Assembly (NCBI GenBank): GCA_937927905.1 | Contig: CALFWP010000123.1 | Coordinates: forward strand, 1-13,110 | Length of the DNA: 13,110 nt | Reading direction: 5' to 3' | DNA from: an uncultured Neomegalonema sp. | Lineage (GTDB): Bacteria > Pseudomonadota > Alphaproteobacteria > Rhodobacterales > Rhodobacteraceae | Shown here: piece after piece, positions 6,193 through 13,035 of the stretch | Layout: each line of letters starts with the position of its first letter | Numbering within the stretch: the stretch's first letter is position 1 | The notes under the pieces: model-generated | What the model was told of the DNA's origin: nothing | The model's input: only the letters and a program-made list of their open reading frames with translations | Databases searched by the model: none | Position numbers and translations under genes: made by a program

Positions 6193-7287
6193 ATGCAAGT
6201 CGATGGTGTGTCTTATCGTTCTATCTGGTCGTCAGATGACGGGCAGGCATTTGAAATTATTGATCAGACGTCGCTGCCTTTTGATTTCAGAACAAAGCGG
6301 ATTGATACGTATGAGGCGGCGGCAGAGGCCATCCGCGTTATGCGCGTACGGGGCGCGCCGTTGATCGGAGTGACGGCGGCGTACGGCGTGGCCCTGGCGA
6401 TGCGGGACGATCCGTCGGATCAAAGTCTTGAGTTGGCATATAAGGTCCTGCTGGCCACCCGCCCGACCGCTGTGAATTTGCGTTGGGCGCTGGAGGATAT
6501 GCGCGGACGCTTATCCGCATTACCGAAAGCGCAGCGCTTTGATGCCGCCTTTGCGCGATCGGGTGCCATCGCGGATGAGGATGTGGAGATCAACCGAAAT
6601 ATCGGGGCGCATGGCCTGCCCTTGCTGCGCGCGATTGCAGAAAAAAAAGGCCGCGTAAATGTCCTGACACATTGCAATGCGGGCTGGCTGGCAACAACGG
6701 ATTGGGGCACTGCCACTTCTCCGGTGTATCAGGCGCATAATGCTGGGCTGGACGTACATGTCTGGGTGGATGAAACACGCCCGCGCAATCAGGGCGCATT
6801 TCTGACCGCTTGGGAGCTGAAACAGCACGGCGTTCCCCATACCGTGATTGTCGATAATGCCGGTGGCCATCTGATGCAGCATGGGGAAGTGGATATCGTA
6901 CTGACCGGCACTGATCGCGTATCGGCCAATGGCGATGTTTGTAACAAGATCGGCACGTATCTCAAGGCTTTGGCCGCTGATGATAACAATGTGCCGTTCT
7001 ATGTCTGCTTGCCAAGTCCGACAATTGACTGGCGCATTTCCGACGGGCTGGCAGAAATCCCTATCGAGAACAGAGCGGGCCGTGAGGTGACACACTTTAA
7101 TGCATTGCTGGAAAATGGCGAAATCGCACCGGCACAGGTCGTTTCAACAGGGTCTCCGGTGGCAAATCCGGCCTTTGACGTAACGCCTGCTCGACTTGTC
7201 ACGGGCCTGATTACCGAGCGCGGCATTGCCGGTGCCACCGCAGAGGGCCTGCGCACATTGTTTGAACATGGTCACGCAGCGGCATAA
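6193..7287 (+). CDS. mtnA: S-methyl-5-thioribose-1-phosphate isomerase
   Basis: MtnA converts 5-methylthioribose-1-phosphate to 5-methylthioribulose-1-phosphate in the methionine salvage pathway, in the cytoplasm. The N-terminal half has RVRGAPLIGVTAAYGVALAM. The catalytic Cys161 lies in THCNAGWLAT and the catalytic Asp241 in GTDRVSANGDVCNKIGTY, almost exactly where Bacillus subtilis MtnA has Cys160 and Asp240. DETRPRNQGAFLTAWEL and VDNAGGHLM are further family blocks. The ATG at 6193 has AAGGAG at 6181-6186 and gives a normal 364 residues; an upstream in-frame start at 6160 has no ribosome site. This family also includes eIF2B-like sugar-phosphate isomerases, but the active-site match favours MtnA. 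No other salvage gene (mtnP, mtnK, mtnB) is in the window. Confidence 0.93.
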   Translation: MQVDGVSYRSIWSSDDGQAFEIIDQTSLPFDFRTKRIDTYEAAAEAIRVMRVRGAPLIGVTAAYGVALAMRDDPSDQSLELAYKVLLATRPTAVNLRWALEDMRGRLSALPKAQRFDAAFARSGAIADEDVEINRNIGAHGLPLLRAIAEKKGRVNVLTHCNAGWLATTDWGTATSPVYQAHNAGLDVHVWVDETRPRNQGAFLTAWELKQHGVPHTVIVDNAGGHLMQHGEVDIVLTGTDRVSANGDVCNKIGTYLKALAADDNNVPFYVCLPSPTIDWRISDGLAEIPIENRAGREVTHFNALLENGEIAPAQVVSTGSPVANPAFDVTPARLVTGLITERGIAGATAEGLRTLFEHGHAAA

Positions 7288-7365
7288 CCGGAATAAATTT
7301 CCTGTAAGTCTCTGCCATTTCTCCGGAACAGCCCTTATATTAGCGGCAGAAAAGGAGACTCGATT

Positions 7366-7833
7366 ATGTTCAAAGGTATCTTTACTGCGGCATTTCTGGC
7401 TCTGGGAATTATGGGAGGAACACCAATGACCGCCAGCGCCGCGCCGCTTGAAACAATAGAAAAAACAACCGGTAAAAGCGTTCAGGAGGCCGTTGATGCG
7501 TTTCTCGCTGTTCTGGGTTCCAAGGGCGCGACCGTCTTTGCCGTCGTTGAACATGCCAAGGGCGCCGAAAAGGTCGGCATGACAATGAAACCGGCGACAT
7601 TGGTGATTTTCGGCAATCCTAAGCTAGGCACGCCGCTGATGCTGGAATCGGCGAGTATCGGTATTGATCTGCCGATGAAGGCGCTGTTTCATGAGGGCGA
7701 GGACGGTAAAACCCGTGTTCTCTTCACAGATATCAAAAAAGTTGCCGCGCGTCACAATATCGCCGCCGACCATCCGGTGGTGGAAAAAGTCGCAACCGTA
7801 CTGGACGGACTAACATCAGCCGCGCTGCAATAA
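7366..7833 (+). CDS. Exported DUF302 family protein
   Basis: The product has 155 residues and a signal peptide ending around ASA (residue 25), so it is likely periplasmic. The mature part carries the DUF302 (COG3439) pattern: ATVFAVVEHAKGAEKVGM, then LVIFGNPKLGTPLM, then IGIDLPMKALFHEGEDGKTRVLFTD. The family has a small alpha-beta fold; its role is not established to my knowledge. AAAGGAG at 7351-7357 supports the ATG at 7366. The stop codon is one base from the start of lipA, so the two genes are probably in one transcript, although a functional link to lipoate is not evident. Confidence 0.92.
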   Translation: MFKGIFTAAFLALGIMGGTPMTASAAPLETIEKTTGKSVQEAVDAFLAVLGSKGATVFAVVEHAKGAEKVGMTMKPATLVIFGNPKLGTPLMLESASIGIDLPMKALFHEGEDGKTRVLFTDIKKVAARHNIAADHPVVEKVATVLDGLTSAALQ

Positions 7834-7834
7834 T

Positions 7835-8779
7835 ATGACCTCTGAAACAGCACCGCCGAACCTCAGGCATCCTGAAAAGGCGCACCGGAAAGACAATGAA
7901 TCGGCCCGTAAGCCGTCCTGGATCCGTGTAAAGGCGCCAAGCTCTGAAGGGTACTGGAAAACCCGTTCTGTTATTCAGGAACACGGGCTTTCGACAGTCT
8001 GTCAGGAGGCGGGCTGTCCCAATGTCGGCGAGTGCTGGTCCCAGGGTCACGCGACCATGATGATCATGGGCGAGACCTGCACGCGGGCTTGTTCGTTCTG
8101 TAATGTGGCAACGGGAAAACCCGACGCGCTTGATCCGTTCGAACCTGCAAAGGTCGCGGATGCGGTTGCCAAACTCCGGCTGGAGCATGTAGTGATCACA
8201 TCCGTTGATCGCGATGACCTGGATGATGGCGGTGCAGAACATATCGCGCAGACCATCCGTGCCATCCGCCGCAAACATCCCGCGTCGACCATTGAAGTGC
8301 TGACACCGGATTTTCTGCGTAAGGACGGCGCGCTGGAACGTGTGGTTGCGGCCCGGCCCGATGTCTTCAATCACAATCTAGAAACGGTGCCGGGCCTGTA
8401 CCCCGGTGTGCGCCCGGGCGCGCGGTACTTTCACTCTCTGCGCCTTTTACAACGGGTGAAAGAGCTGGACCCGTCTATGTTCACAAAATCGGGCATCATG
8501 GTCGGAATGGGAGAAACCCGCAATCAGGTTCATCAGGTAATGGATGATATGCGCTCAGCGGATGTGGATTTTCTGACAATCGGCCAGTATCTGCAACCGA
8601 CGAAAAAACACCATCCGGTGATTGAATTTATTACCCCGGAAGCCTTCGGTGCATTCGAAAAAACCGCTTATACAAAGGGGTTTTTGATGGTTTCGGCTTC
8701 GCCGTTGACCCGGTCCTCCTATCATGCTGGTGACGATTTCCGACAATTGCGCGCCGCACGCCTTGCCAATAACGGATAA
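7835..8779 (+). CDS. lipA: Lipoyl synthase
   Basis: LipA is a radical SAM enzyme that inserts two sulfurs into octanoyl groups on the lipoyl domains of 2-oxoacid dehydrogenases and GcvH. Cys56, Cys61 and Cys67 (C-x4-C-x5-C, in CQEAGCPNVGEC) hold the auxiliary [4Fe-4S] cluster that donates sulfur. Cys82, Cys86 and Cys89 (C-x3-C-x2-C, in CTRACSFC) hold the radical SAM cluster. The C-terminal RSSY (293-296) supplies the serine ligand of the auxiliary cluster. At 314 residues the length is normal, and every key residue is present. The ATG lies one base after the DUF302 stop, and a RatA-like gene follows after six bases, a common pairing in Alphaproteobacteria. Confidence 0.97.
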   Translation: MTSETAPPNLRHPEKAHRKDNESARKPSWIRVKAPSSEGYWKTRSVIQEHGLSTVCQEAGCPNVGECWSQGHATMMIMGETCTRACSFCNVATGKPDALDPFEPAKVADAVAKLRLEHVVITSVDRDDLDDGGAEHIAQTIRAIRRKHPASTIEVLTPDFLRKDGALERVVAARPDVFNHNLETVPGLYPGVRPGARYFHSLRLLQRVKELDPSMFTKSGIMVGMGETRNQVHQVMDDMRSADVDFLTIGQYLQPTKKHHPVIEFITPEAFGAFEKTAYTKGFLMVSASPLTRSSYHAGDDFRQLRAARLANNG

Positions 8780-8785
8780 TCTCCG

Positions 8786-9247
8786 ATGACTGCCCATTCC
8801 GAAAGGCGCAGCGTGTCCTATACGCCGGCGCAAATGTTTGATCTTGTTTCCGATGTCGGCGCATATCCGCAATTCATCCCATGGATCAGCGGTGCGCGTG
8901 TGCGTAAAAAATCGGGTGATCCGCAAAGCGGAGAAACCTTCGAGGCTGACCTGATCATTTCGTTCAAGGTCTTTCGCGAAAGCTACACCTCACTTGTCCG
9001 CACATTCCCCGCTGGTGCGGATGGCGTGGCGCGCATAGATGTTGAGGCGATCAGCGGGCCGTTCAATAAGCTGCTGACCCGCTATGCGTTCCATCCGGCG
9101 GAGGGCGGGATGTGTGATATGGCGTTTGATGTGGATTTCGCCTTTCGAAGCCGCCTGATGCAGCGTGCCGCCGGTGCCGCCTTTGACATCGCAATGCGCC
9201 GCATCGCCGGAGCCTTTGAGGACCGCGCAAGGCAGCTTTACGGATAA
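8786..9247 (+). CDS. RatA/COQ10-like START-domain protein
   Basis: The product has 153 residues and is a single START-like (polyketide cyclase/COQ10) domain. The early YTPAQMFDLVSDVGAYPQFIPW (12-33) is the family signature, and the C-terminal helix has SRLMQRAAGAAFDIAMRRIAGAFEDRA. Eukaryotic COQ10 binds ubiquinone; the E. coli homologue RatA was described as a ribosome-association toxin. For an alphaproteobacterial gene next to lipA, a ubiquinone or respiratory role is the simpler guess. No antitoxin-like partner is next to it. It converges on the minus-strand epimerase gene with only 14 bases between the stops and no obvious terminator hairpin there. Confidence 0.9.
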   Translation: MTAHSERRSVSYTPAQMFDLVSDVGAYPQFIPWISGARVRKKSGDPQSGETFEADLIISFKVFRESYTSLVRTFPAGADGVARIDVEAISGPFNKLLTRYAFHPAEGGMCDMAFDVDFAFRSRLMQRAAGAAFDIAMRRIAGAFEDRARQLYG

Positions 9248-9261
9248 CGGGAGAGTGCGTT

Positions 9262-10230
9262 TTATCCGCCGGACAGTTCATCGTCGATATACTGTTGAAT
9301 AATGCTGTCAAAACCGATATCGGCGGTCATGCCCAGGGCGAGGGCCTTTTGCGGATTGAAATCGACGGCCCAGCCCGAGACGATGTCTACAATGCGCTGT
9401 TCAATGCCGTAATCAATGCATTCAAGTGCTTTTGCACCGCCGTTGCGCTCCAGTGATGCGATCATCTCCGCCACGGTAACGGTGATGCCCGGCAGGTTAA
9501 AGCACCGGTTTTGCCCGAGGGCCGCCGCGTCAAGCTCTGCGCTGCGGATGATGTTTTCAACAACCACACGGGGTGAGGTCAACCAGCCCTTTGTCTTTTG
9601 CGGATCAACCGGACACATGGCGGGCAGGCCCTGCAGCGGTTCGCGGATGATTGAAGAGAAAAAAGACGAGGCGGCGGCGTTCGGTTTTCCGGGCCGAACC
9701 GTGACCGTGGGCAATCTTACGCCGCGCCCGTCGATGAATCCGCGCCGCGAATAATCATTCAGCAACAGTTCGCCGATGACCTTCTGACTACCGTAACTTG
9801 TCTGCGGATTGGTGTTCGTCCAGTCCTCGATCGGTTGCGGGACCTCACCGCCATAGGCGGCAACGGAGGATGAATAGACAATAACAGGCCGCATTGCGTA
9901 TGCGCGGGCGGATTCGAAAATATTGAGTGTGCCGAAAAAATTCGTGCGAAATCCGGAAACAAAATCTGCTTCGGCCTGTCCGCTGACCACGGCTGCAAGA
10001 TGGAAAATTACGTCCCATCCTTTTGCCATGACAGCATCGACAGCAGTGCGGTCGGAGATATCCAATGCCAGTCCGCGTACCGGTACCGGAGCAGGGATAT
10101 CCGGCGGTGCGCTTACATCCGCACAGGTTATGCCCGAGATCGGCTGGTTGCGCAGGTTGCCCCGTCCGGCCAGCGACGTTGCGAGTTTTTGTCCGATAAA
10201 CCCGCCGCCGCCGATGATCAGTATCCGCAT
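9262..10230 (-). CDS. NAD-dependent SDR dehydrogenase, DenD-like (sugar-acid oxidation)
   Basis: This is a 322-residue extended short-chain dehydrogenase. GGGGFIG (7-13) is the Rossmann nucleotide-binding loop, SSSVAAYG (120-127) and Y146-x3-K150 form the catalytic site, and RPGKPNAAASSFFSSIIREPL is the substrate-side block typical of D-erythronate dehydrogenases (DenD). The likely reaction is oxidation of a hydroxyl on a four-carbon or related sugar acid; the exact substrate is not certain. The start at 10230 has AAAGGA 8-10 bases upstream and leads straight into the Rossmann strand. An in-frame ATG at 10269 would add 13 charged residues. The gene lies 70 bases downstream of the FAH-family gene on the same strand, suggesting a two-gene catabolic operon. 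Confidence 0.88.
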   Translation of the reverse strand: MRILIIGGGGFIGQKLATSLAGRGNLRNQPISGITCADVSAPPDIPAPVPVRGLALDISDRTAVDAVMAKGWDVIFHLAAVVSGQAEADFVSGFRTNFFGTLNIFESARAYAMRPVIVYSSSVAAYGGEVPQPIEDWTNTNPQTSYGSQKVIGELLLNDYSRRGFIDGRGVRLPTVTVRPGKPNAAASSFFSSIIREPLQGLPAMCPVDPQKTKGWLTSPRVVVENIIRSAELDAAALGQNRCFNLPGITVTVAEMIASLERNGGAKALECIDYGIEQRIVDIVSGWAVDFNPQKALALGMTADIGFDSIIQQYIDDELSGG

Positions 10231-10300
10231 TCCGTATCCTTTCAGGGCTGCTCTTTTATCAACCGGCAAGAGGCTTTGTACGCATTCAGGGAAAAGCGTC

Positions 10301-11149
10301 TCAGGCGTCTGCGGCTAAAATTTCCGAGCGCTGTGCCCCGAGTGTTCCGACCTCCACCTCGACGATATCGCCTGGCACCAGCCATCCGGGGGGTGTCATA
10401 CCCATGGCGACCCCTTCGGGTGTGCCGGTTGCAATTACATCCCCGACCCGCAGCTTCATGAACCGGCTCATATAGCTGATGATGAACGGTACGGAGAAAA
10501 TCATATCTGATGTGTTGGAATCCTGACGGATTTCACCGTTTACTTTCGTCGTGACGCGTAGGTCCGATATATCACCGGCCTCATCCTTGGTAACAATCTG
10601 CGGGCCGCAGGGACCGAACCCGGGGGCTGATTTTCCCTTGCCCCAAAGACCGCCCCGCGCGATCTGGAAGGTCCGTTCTGAGATATCATTGATGGTGCAG
10701 TAGCCTGTCACGTAATCCAGTGCTTCAGCCTCGGTAATATAAGAGCATTCCCGCCCTATAATTACGCCGAGTTCAACCTCGTAATCGAGTTTATCTGACT
10801 CTTTGGGTACCGTAATAGGATCATACGGGCCGGACAGGGCGGAGGTTGCTTTCCAGAACAGGATTGGTTCGTTAGGCGGTTCTGCGCCGGTCTCTTTGGC
10901 GTGTTTGGCATAATTCAGACCGATACAATGAAAATTCGGCACATCCGCAAGACAGCATTCAACACGGCTGTCTGCGGGCAGGACCGGCAGATGGTCAAGG
11001 TCGGAGTTGCGAATCGCATCCATGGTTTCAAGCGACAGCGCATTGCCGGACAGATCACCGACAAGGCCGGAAATATCCCGCATGGTCCCGTCATGATGCA
11101 GAACAACCGGTTTTACATTTCCGTGTTCGCCTACCCGCATCAGTCGCAT
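10301..11149 (-). CDS. Fumarylacetoacetate hydrolase family protein
   Basis: This is a 282-residue FAH-superfamily enzyme. Glu124 and Glu126 (in LDYEVELGVIIG) and Asp155 (in INDISER) are the metal ligands, with the 29-residue E-to-D spacing seen in human FAHD1. The C-terminal TGTPEGVAMG closes the active site. An N-terminal domain of about 65 residues precedes CIGLNYAKHAKETG, as in bacterial members that cleave 2,4-diketo-3-deoxy sugar acids; similar proteins are often labelled ureidoglycolate lyase. GGAGG 8 bases before the ATG supports the start. With the DenD-like gene downstream, a role late in sugar-acid breakdown is likely: the dehydrogenase would make a keto acid and this enzyme would cleave or hydrolyse a dioxo acid. 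The substrate is inferred, not seen. Confidence 0.9.
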   Translation of the reverse strand: MRLMRVGEHGNVKPVVLHHDGTMRDISGLVGDLSGNALSLETMDAIRNSDLDHLPVLPADSRVECCLADVPNFHCIGLNYAKHAKETGAEPPNEPILFWKATSALSGPYDPITVPKESDKLDYEVELGVIIGRECSYITEAEALDYVTGYCTINDISERTFQIARGGLWGKGKSAPGFGPCGPQIVTKDEAGDISDLRVTTKVNGEIRQDSNTSDMIFSVPFIISYMSRFMKLRVGDVIATGTPEGVAMGMTPPGWLVPGDIVEVEVGTLGAQRSEILAADA

Positions 11150-11259
11150 AATGGTGCCTCCGGTTTATTCGCTTTGCTGAAGACTACACCTCTGAGCGCC
11201 GTGCGCAATCTTCGAAGAAAGAGGCGTGCTATCATCGTTTTGCGTATAGCACCGCATAC

Positions 11260-11288
11260 AAAAAACGCGGCAGGTTGTCCCTGCCGCG
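11260..11288 (-). terminator. Intrinsic terminator after rplS
   Basis: CGCGGCAGG (11266-11274) and CCTGCCGCG (11280-11288) form a nine-pair GC-rich stem with a five-base loop. On the minus strand it is followed by six T (complement of A 11260-11265). It lies 31 bases past the rplS stop and isolates the ribosomal operon from the FAH-family gene. Confidence 0.92.
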
Positions 11289-11319
11289 CAATAATTCAAA
11301 AAGAGATATCCGCCGGAAA

Positions 11320-11706
11320 TCAGGATTTGTCTTTTCTCGGGCGGTAATTGGTTTTTTCGGCAATCCGTGCCGATTTTCCGCGACGGTCGCGCAGGTAGTA
11401 GAGCTTGGCGCGGCGGACACGGCCACGGCGGACCACTTCGATATTTTCAATCGACGGGCTATAGAGCGGAAATACGCGCTCCACGCCTTCGCCGTAGGAA
11501 ATCTTACGTACTGTAAAGCCGCCGTTCAGGGTCTCGCCACCGGAACGGGCGATGCAGACGCCTTCATAAGCCTGTGTCCGCACACGCTCGCCCTCACGGA
11601 CGAAAACATTGACGCGCAGGGTGTCGCCCGGTTTGAAATCGGGGATCGGGCGCTTTGCCGCCAGCGCTGCGCGCTGTTCTTCTTCGAGTTGTTCAATCAC
11701 GTTCAT
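11320..11706 (-). CDS. rplS: 50S ribosomal protein L19
   Basis: L19 sits at the interface of the 30S and 50S subunits. The product has 128 residues with the complete family pattern: MNVIEQLEEEQ at the start, then IPDFKPGDTLRVNVFVREGERVRTQ, YEGVCIARSGG, TVRKISYGEGVERVFPLYSP and the basic RRGRVRRAKLYYLRDRRGKSARI. It starts 35 bases after the trmD stop, the standard trmD-rplS order, and ends at a strong terminator. Confidence 0.98.
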   Translation of the reverse strand: MNVIEQLEEEQRAALAAKRPIPDFKPGDTLRVNVFVREGERVRTQAYEGVCIARSGGETLNGGFTVRKISYGEGVERVFPLYSPSIENIEVVRRGRVRRAKLYYLRDRRGKSARIAEKTNYRPRKDKS

Positions 11707-11741
11707 CGTGATGATCCTTTATCATCAGCCCGCTTCCGGCG

Positions 11742-12608
11742 TTATGATCCGCCTGCGGGACGGGTTACCGGGTCCGATTGCTCTGCTCCTCCTGCCGGGT
11801 GCTGTTCAGTGTCACCACTGAAGGCCCGCCAGAGATCGGGACGCCGTTCTTTCGTCGTGGCCTCGGCCCGGGAGCGCCGCCATTCAGCGACTTTGGCGTG
11901 ATGGCCGGAGAGGAGAACCTCCGGTATCGCCTGCCCCTCCCAAACCGGGGGTCGTGTGTACTGCGGATGCTCCAAAAGCCCCGCAGAAAAACTTTCCTCA
12001 ACGGTGGATTCCTGTTTGCCAAGCACACCCGGCAACAACCGCACCGCAGCGTCTATCAGCATCATCGCAGGGATTTCGCCCCCGGTCAGAACTGCGTCAC
12101 CGACGCTTATTTCCTCAACCTCGCGGGCTTCCAGAACCCGCTGGTCAATGCCTTCAAAGCGGCCGCATAAAAATGTGGCCCCCTCGCCCGCCGCCAAGCG
12201 CCGCACTCTTTCCTGAGTGACAGGCCGGCCACGCGCCGAAAGACACAACACGGGCCACCGCCCCCGGTCCGCCGGAGCCTTCGCCAGTGAAGCGTCTATC
12301 GCTGCCGCAACCACGTCAGGCTTAAGAACCATGCCGGGACCGCCACCCGCCGGAGTATCATCGACAGAGCGGTGCTTATCGGTTGCAAAGCCGCGAATGT
12401 CCAGTGTTTCCAGCGCCCAAAGTTGTTTTTCGCGTGCTTTCCCGATTAGAGACACACCCAAAGGTCCCGGGAACATCTCCGGATAGAGAGTTAAGACATG
12501 GGCGCGCCAGACCGGGTCGGATTTGGCCCCTGATTCATCCATAAGTGTGCGTGGCATTGCTGATGATTTAATACGTCTTGAACCATGAAATAGCGTCGGG
12601 TTGGTCAT
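11742..12608 (-). CDS. trmD: tRNA (guanine37-N1)-methyltransferase
   Basis: TrmD methylates G37 next to the anticodon of tRNAs reading CUN, CCN and CGG, preventing frameshifting. It is a SPOUT enzyme with a trefoil knot. Visible blocks are LTLYPEMFPGPLG (about 39-51), DDTPAGGGPGMVLKPD (83-98), LCGRFEGIDQR (147-157), EISVGDAVLTGGE with the catalytic Asp about 171, and HPQYTRPPVWEG. The length is 288 residues. About 33 residues precede the usual WxAxxLTLFPEMFPG start, so translation may begin at an inner ATG (12557 or 12542). The 12608 start is favoured by a short GAG ribosome site and a promoter candidate just upstream. The C-terminus has a Gly/Ala/Glu-rich tail. rimM and rpsP, which usually precede trmD, are missing. 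Confidence 0.96.
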   Translation of the reverse strand: MTNPTLFHGSRRIKSSAMPRTLMDESGAKSDPVWRAHVLTLYPEMFPGPLGVSLIGKAREKQLWALETLDIRGFATDKHRSVDDTPAGGGPGMVLKPDVVAAAIDASLAKAPADRGRWPVLCLSARGRPVTQERVRRLAAGEGATFLCGRFEGIDQRVLEAREVEEISVGDAVLTGGEIPAMMLIDAAVRLLPGVLGKQESTVEESFSAGLLEHPQYTRPPVWEGQAIPEVLLSGHHAKVAEWRRSRAEATTKERRPDLWRAFSGDTEQHPAGGAEQSDPVTRPAGGS

Positions 12609-12628
12609 TTTCTCAGGCTTATCTGATT

Positions 12629-12657
12629 AATATCACAAACAGCTTTATGCAAGGCAA
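12629..12657 (-). promoter_or_regulatory. Possible promoter of trmD-rplS
   Basis: On the minus strand TTGCCT (12657-12652, 4 of 6) and GATATT (12634-12629, 4 of 6) are 17 bases apart, about 20 bases before ATG 12608. The operon now begins at trmD instead of rpsP, so it needs a promoter here; this is the best candidate by eye. Confidence 0.3.
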
Positions 12658-12718
12658 TCAAGAAATGGGCATATTGAAAATATTAATGTAATCAAAATTA
12701 TCCGCAAACATGATAATA

Positions 12719-12764
12719 TATTAATAATAACTTTATTTAAAATAAATAATTTATTAATAATAAC
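12719..12764. repeat. Direct repeat TATTAATAATAAC, two copies
   Basis: Copies are at 12719-12731 and 12752-12764, 33 bases apart start to start. In such AT-rich sequence short repeats can arise by chance, so the meaning is doubtful. Confidence 0.4.
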
Positions 12765-12810
12765 AAAATTAATTTTTTAATAATTGATTACTTAGATTTA
12801 TTGTTAATTA

Positions 12811-12840
12811 TTACTAAATAAAATTTTTTACTAAATAAAA
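12811..12840. repeat. Direct repeat TTACTAAATAAAA, two copies
   Basis: Copies are at 12811-12823 and 12828-12840, 17 bases apart start to start. They may be a slippage duplication or binding sites. Confidence 0.45.
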
Positions 12841-12871
12841 ATTTAAAATCAGAAATAATTTTCTTGAGTAT

Positions 12872-12889
12872 TACAATTTGCAAATTGTA
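12872..12889. promoter_or_regulatory. 18-base perfect palindrome, candidate operator
   Basis: TACAATTTGCAAATTGTA is its own reverse complement over all 18 bases. It overlaps the candidate -35 (TTGTAG 12885-12890), and its centre is about 39 bases upstream of the expected transcription start. That position suits an activator touching RNA polymerase or a repressor blocking it. The regulator is not in the window. Chance is less likely than for the simple repeats because the palindrome includes GC pairs and is complete. Confidence 0.5.
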
Positions 12890-12913
12890 GAAAAATTTTC
12901 GCAAATTTATAAA
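12885..12913 (+). promoter_or_regulatory. Possible promoter of the interrupted gene at 12938
   Basis: TTGTAG (12885-12890, 3 of 6) and TATAAA (12908-12913, 5 of 6) are 17 bases apart. The poor -35 combined with an overlapping palindrome would fit an activator-dependent promoter. AT-rich DNA gives many chance -10 matches. Confidence 0.3.
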
Positions 12914-12937
12914 AAACAACTGTAGGATCTGAACAAT

Positions 12938-12972
12938 ATGATAAGAGATTTGGTAGCACGAGCCAATGCAAG
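12938..12972 (+). pseudogene. Start of an unknown gene cut by the IS3-family insertion
   Basis: ATG 12938 has AGGA at 12924-12927, ten bases upstream, and encodes MIRDLVARANAS up to the IS end at 12973. Base composition returns to normal near here. The twelve residues are too few to name a family. The arrangement of palindrome, promoter, ribosome site and ATG suggests a real gene that lost its function when the IS inserted. The remainder would be expected beyond the other end of the IS. Confidence 0.3.
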
Positions 12973-12995
12973 TGGACCTGTCGCGGGATTGTACC
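12973..12995 (+). repeat. IS3-family left terminal inverted repeat (IRL)
   Basis: The first 23 bases of the element match the inverted sequence at 280-302 except at two positions, and the similarity stops immediately after. This defines the element boundary; the flanking bases on its left are AAG. Confidence 0.7.
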
Positions 12996-13035
12996 GCTCC
13001 TTTGATCACGTATCGTGTTGCAAAGGAGATGAAAG

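Larger units (their letters stand above)
12661..12920. other. Extreme AT-rich island without a gene
   Basis: The core 12721-12840 contains only 8 G or C in 120 bases, against an otherwise moderate-GC window. No frame on either strand looks like a protein. It holds two pairs of 13-base direct repeats and, at its right side, a palindrome with a promoter-like pair. It lies between trmD (leftward) and a truncated reading frame (rightward), so it may be a shared regulatory region or foreign DNA. Confidence 0.75.

Noticed and set aside
6520..7095. A 191-residue minus-strand frame opposite mtnA
   Set aside because: It is a shadow of mtnA, whose active-site residues are all in the plus-strand frame.
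7311..7350. TCTGCC/GGCAGA inverted repeat before the DUF302 gene
   Set aside because: It has only six pairs with a 28-base loop and no T-tract; too weak to call a terminator or riboswitch.
7733..8374. A 213-residue minus-strand frame opposite the DUF302 gene and lipA
   Set aside because: It is antisense to two well-supported genes, with no ribosome site or family pattern.
8786..9247. A toxin-antitoxin system based on the RatA name
   Set aside because: No RatB-like or other antitoxin partner is adjacent, and the lipA-ratA pairing is a common chromosomal arrangement in Alphaproteobacteria.
303..12972. The whole block as a composite transposon
   Set aside because: The IS ends are arranged suitably, but the cargo is core housekeeping genes (coaD, queA, lipA, rplS, trmD), so recombination between IS copies is the simpler reading.
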